Assembly (NCBI GenBank): GCA_035235625.1 | Contig: CP141148.1 | Location: forward strand, 24,243,057 to 24,307,056 | Length of the DNA: 64,000 bases | Direction: 5' to 3' | DNA from: Saururus chinensis | Taxonomy: Eukaryota > Streptophyta > Magnoliopsida > Piperales > Saururaceae | Part shown: positions 59,931-64,000 of the stretch, piece by piece | How the letters are laid out: every line of letters starts with the position of its first letter | Numbering within the stretch: position 1 is the stretch's first letter | Translations under genes and position numbers: made by a program | Notes under the pieces: generated by a model | Seen by the model: only the letters and a program-made list of their open reading frames with translations | Told to the model about the DNA's origin: nothing | Database searches by the model: none

Positions 59931-62190
59931 GAGCTTTTTCTATATTACCTAACCTAAGATACAAATATTTCATATTCCCTGGTTTTGTAAAAAACATTCT
60001 ATAAAACCTAGGTTTTCATGATATTTGAAAAAAAATGACCAAAATACCCTTTCAACAAGGTTTGGGTTTAAAATCGTGTAAACTAGTTGTGACGACGCAT
60101 AAACAAAGAGGAGATCGGAGCTTAGAGACGATTTGTGATTTTCGCCTAGCGGTTTTCATCAACAAAAAATTTCAATTTTTATTCGCGCGGCGATTGTCGG
60201 CCTCCCTCACTTCATCGACGATCGTTCTTTTCTAATTTTTGTCTAAAAATTTCTAACCACATAAACTATTTATCTATACAAAAGGAGATCAAGATGACAC
60301 TGCAACTCAAACAATGAATCTTGAGGGACTATCTAGGGAGAACATGGCTATATAAGAATAGAGAATGATATAGATGCCAAGGAAGGACATTGTAGAATAG
60401 CCATGATAGCCTCCTAACATATTGTACAAATACGGACTCTAATATGATTTTTTATATACAAGTTTTACTATGTAGAACATCTTATGTAAGCATGTACACA
60501 ATCTCAGAGTTTTTATCCTTGACTTGATGAACAATTGTATAAATAACAAATAGTGGCGAATATCGTGTTATCAATAACACGCTATGATGAATATCGTATT
60601 ATCGATAACACTCTATGACGAATATCCTATTATAGTATATACGATATATCGTATTATCATTAACACGTATTGTTAGCATATCGTGTTATAAATAACACGC
60701 TATATCAAATATCGTATTATCAATAACACGTTTTGGCGAATATTGTATTATTGTATATGCGATATAGAAGATATCGTAACATATTGTATTATCAATAACA
60801 CGCATTGTTGGCATATCGTGTTATTGATAATACGCTATGACGAATATCGTGTTATCGTATATGCGATATAAAGGAAAATAAATAACACATCTTGTTGGCA
60901 TATCGTGTTATCGATAACACGCTATGGCAAATATCGTTATTGATAATACGCTATAGCGAATATCGTGTTATCGATAATACGCTTTGGTGAATATCGTATT
61001 ATCGTATATGCGATATAGAGGATATCATAGCATATTGTATTATCAATAACACATATTGTTGGCATATCATGTTATTGATAACACGCTATGGTGAATATCG
61101 TGTTATTGATAACACGCTATGACGAATATCATATGATAGCATATGCGATATGGAGGAAAATAAATAACTTGTCTTATTGGCATATCGTGTTATCGATAAC
61201 ACACTATGCCAAAATATCGTGTTATTGATAACACGCTATGGCGAATCTCATGTTATTGATAATACACTATAGTAAATATCGTGTTATCGATAAAACGCTT
61301 TGGCGAATATCGTATTATCGTATATGCAATATAGAGGATATCGTAACATATTGTATTATCAATTACATGCATTGTTGGCATATCGTGTTATCGATAATAC
61401 ACTATGGCGAATATCGTGTTATCGTATAAGCAATATAGAGAATATAATATTATGGGTTGTTGGTTCAAAGAATACATATCGTATTATCAAAAATATGTTT
61501 TTTGACATATCGAGTTATCGTATATGCTATATGGATTAAGTGTTAGACATAGACCATATGGAGTGTGAGATTTTTGGTCTGTTTAGTGGGAGCCATCCTC
61601 TCGTTCTCGCATTCTCGAAAGTCTCGTAAGTCATGCAAAGTTGATGTATTCTACCCGATTTCATTCGGATTCGTTGTACTCCCAATTTTTTTTTCTTTTG
61701 CAGCATTCAATCCCTATTTGCGGCAAGTCTTCGGAGTCCTTCAATCCGTTCTAAAGGCAACCCAGTTTTTCAGATTGCTGGAACATTCTGTTTGTTGCAA
61801 TTCAACAAGCACTAAAGTGGCTTCCTTTGATTCTCTCTTTTGAATTTTGTTATTTTCGTCTTTTTTTTAACTAGGAACTAGTTTTTGAATTGAAACCGGG
61901 AGGTGGCTCTGTTCTGGTTTGTTCTCTGGGACACAGGATTGAGAAGGAAATTTTTTTTACTTTCTATCGATCATCTTTAAGTAGGTAGTTTGTTTTTTGT
62001 ATGTTGAGTGTTTTGATTTTGCTCATACAAATTTGTGCCATCGTCGGTAATTTTTCACCAATAATGAGATAAGAGCTTGGGTATAGGTTTGACCTAAGAG
62101 TATATTTGTCCTAAACCAGGTCATATGGGATTTAAAATCCAGGGAATATGGAATATTTGTATATCAAGCCAGGTAATATGGAAAAAACTT
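59931..62190. mobile_element. Mutator-like element carrying a palindromic satellite
   Basis: 2260 bases flanked by the perfect 9-bp duplication TTTACCATA (59922-59930 and 62191-62199). The terminal inverted repeats match at 43 of 52 positions by hand count, sharing TATTACCT, ATACAAATATT and CATATTCCCTGG. No transposase is encoded, so it is non-autonomous. The middle is occupied by a tandem palindromic array (60561-61500). The segment 61560-62060 has a possible splice acceptor (TTTCTTTTGCAG near 61690) and mixed coding-like sequence that could be captured gene material, but I do not recognise it. The empty site is preserved at 39796-39804. Confidence 0.9.
60561..61500. repeat. Palindromic tandem satellite
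   Basis: About 20 copies of a unit of roughly 31 bases centred on the perfect palindrome GTGTTATCGATAACAC or close variants, flanked by ATATC and GCTATGGCGA. A higher-order pattern is present. GATATAGAGGATATC-type blocks recur near 60761, 61011 and 61328, and GGAAAATAAATAAC blocks near 60870 and 61155, so a larger unit of about 250-315 bases is repeated about three times. Confidence 0.92.
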
Positions 62191-63241
62191 TTTACCATAT
62201 AAACATGTGGCAATTAATAACACAGGAATAGGAATAGGAATAGGAACAGGAGATAATAACGCCTTTAAAATAACTTAGTTAACATAAGAGTTGTAAACCG
62301 CAATAAATTTAACTAGTTTTTTTTATCGTTTGCCTCTTAACTTCATATACCTAATGGTTAATATTAGTAAATGTGCACATACATCTTGCACATGCAATTA
62401 AATGAATAAGTTTACTTTGTACGTTAAATTTCGATGTTCAACAATTGCGTTAAGAAATGAAATTTGTAAAAGTTAATGCATTCAAGTATTAATGAATAAA
62501 GTCATGGTCTACTAAAGAAATTTAATAATATGAAGATTTTGTGTGCGTAATTTAATAAGTTATAGAACCTAGTCTGACCTTGACTTTGTTCGTATTGCTC
62601 TTCATCAATAATCAATAAAGAACAACTATTATAATCTTTAATCTTTTGGAAGAGTTTGATTGTCATTATTAGCTACTTTTCCTACATTTCCTATTCAGTA
62701 ATTTAATTAATGTCAAAATTTATATTGGATAGTAAAACATCAAAAGAAATGGAGGGAGAAAAGATTGATTGGTAAGTTTTATATATGTTTTACCTTGATA
62801 AATCTAGTACACTGATGAACACCTAGTTGAGTAGAAAGTATTTTTCCTAATTTGTTATTCTACTATTTTGTGAACAAAAATGAAAAGCTTCCACAAAATT
62901 CTTTCCACGACATATTAAAACCTTTCTTCATTGGACATTTACTCTTTTTTTTTAAATGTAATATTTTACATATATAAAGTCAATGAAGTTTAAAAGTGAT
63001 TTTTAGAACATTAGTACTCCTACGTTTGTCTTTTTACCTTTATTTTATACAATTGATTTGCTATAAACTCAAGTATATTTTGTCCTTCTCTGTTGAAGAT
63101 TGAAATCCATATTTTATTGCTACGATTGTCACCATTTTTTGCTCGAAAAAGAAACCTATAAAATTTGAAAAAAGGTATGAAATATTTAAATATCAAGAAA
63201 AAATATGTTAAAATAATATTTTATACTTACTTATGCACTTT
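62191..63241 (+). repeat. Dispersed repeat R, copy C, right part
   Basis: Continues from 59930. Colinear with copies B and D to TTACTTATGCACTTTC. A short GGAATA tandem (62225-62245) is private to this copy. Confidence 0.8.
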
Positions 63242-64000
63242 CGCCTTCTTGAAATCTAATGGGTCCAAAATTGGGCCCATCGGGTCATGAACCCTTTGAA
63301 CTGACCTTGGTATACTTAAGAGTTTTCTCTTAACTTAAGGGCAAAATAATATTATTTATTTATTGGGATTTTTTTCACCATGTGAATTAGTCTATATTTA
63401 GGGTATGCACACAACTCTCACTTGGATTTTTCCTAATTTTTACAAGTTTACCTCTAAGGTTAAAATAGCCTTTTTATAGCTTCTAGGATTTCTCGTGGGG
63501 TTGAAACTACGTTAGGACACTCACCCCCTCTCAAGATCTATTGATAACTTTTTTAAAAAAATTTTGGACACTTATACCCTATTGAACCGTACTTGGTTAA
63601 GTGCCCTCTTTTATTTTTATTTTTCTTTTTGAATCAGACCGGGGATTAATTTCCCCGGTCCAGAGGTTGTCCCCTTCGCAGAGATGCCTCCCGATTCATA
63701 GCGTCCAGGAGAACTCTTCCTATGGGAAGAGGTTCTCACTATCACCCTGCCCCTACACTAGGCACCTCTCTGACTATCTAAAACTCCGGTGGAGGATTTT
63801 TTGGTGCAATAGTAATGCCCCTTGCACTACTCAACATGACATTTGTGATGGATGTTGCTCATATATCCCCTCTCATGGTAGAGGCTCATCGCTGCACACC
63901 CCACAACCAGTCATCAAAACTCATGGCCTCAATTCCTAGTGACTCCGATTGCCACCGTGATAGAGGAGAGGGGCTCAGCTAGTGGCTGGGCCATGAATAG
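63242..64000. other. Unassigned DNA at window end
   Basis: GC content rises after 63640. The frame at 63601-63939 (112 residues) has no recognisable domain. It may be the start of another repeat or retroelement. Confidence 0.3.

Noticed and set aside
60561-61500. Reading frames at 61238-61539 through the satellite
   Set aside because: The protein merely repeats the 31-base unit; no domain is present.
61565-61843. 92-residue frame inside the Mutator-like element, considered as a captured gene
   Set aside because: No recognisable domain. I keep it only as a possible captured fragment, not as a gene.
62225-62245. GGAATA tandem, considered as telomere-like repeat
   Set aside because: Only three to four units, and not the plant TTTAGGG sequence.
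63601-63939. 112-residue frame near the window end
   Set aside because: No recognisable motif or codon-use support; reported only as unassigned sequence.

Overview
This is a transposon-rich stretch of a plant nuclear genome. Intron-split plant genes, Ty1/copia and Ty3/gypsy LTR retrotransposons, hAT, Mutator-like and Stowaway elements and AT-rich intergenic DNA all point to an angiosperm. The chitinase exons are clearly more GC-rich than their surroundings, which is common in monocots, but I cannot name the species.

Only three genes look intact. One is a small three-exon B12D-type mitochondrial membrane protein gene (9860-11379, + strand). The other two are a pair of class V-like GH18 chitinase genes (28800-31689 and 56121-58314, both - strand), each with two coding exons and about 91% protein identity by hand count. 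Neither chitinase has a recognisable signal peptide.

Layout: 1-3456 is gypsy-type LTR sequence. 5689-8632 is a decayed hAT transposon. 8687-9466 is a probable non-autonomous hAT holding two smaller elements. 9860-11379 is B12D. 13700-19809 is an old copia element. 20025-21251 is a triplicated GA-rich array with hairpin spacers. 22900-26285 is LTR debris. Chitinase copy 1 follows, with a Mutator-type element (31894-32663) in its promoter. 33180-39717 is a young, structurally complete copia element. 42017-52799 is gypsy debris with long LTR pieces. Chitinase copy 2 follows, and then a 2.26-kb Mutator-like element carrying a palindromic satellite (59931-62190).

The large-scale structure is a tandem segmental array. 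Three blocks share the order RNase-H-like fragment, foldback MITE, (chitinase), dispersed repeat R. Block 0 runs from 12761 to 22291, block 1 from 26286 to 41290 and block 2 from 53293 to 63241. Block 0 lacks the chitinase. A fourth copy of R stands alone at 47291-48718. The blocks serve as each other's empty sites, so several insertions can be defined to the base and ordered in time. The main candidates for something new are the palindromic satellite inside the Mutator-like element, the promoter-resident Mutator element with paired G-boxes and 18-22 bp palindromes, the 21-bp phased repeat in an LTR, and the leaderless chitinase pair. All alignments and counts here were made by eye.
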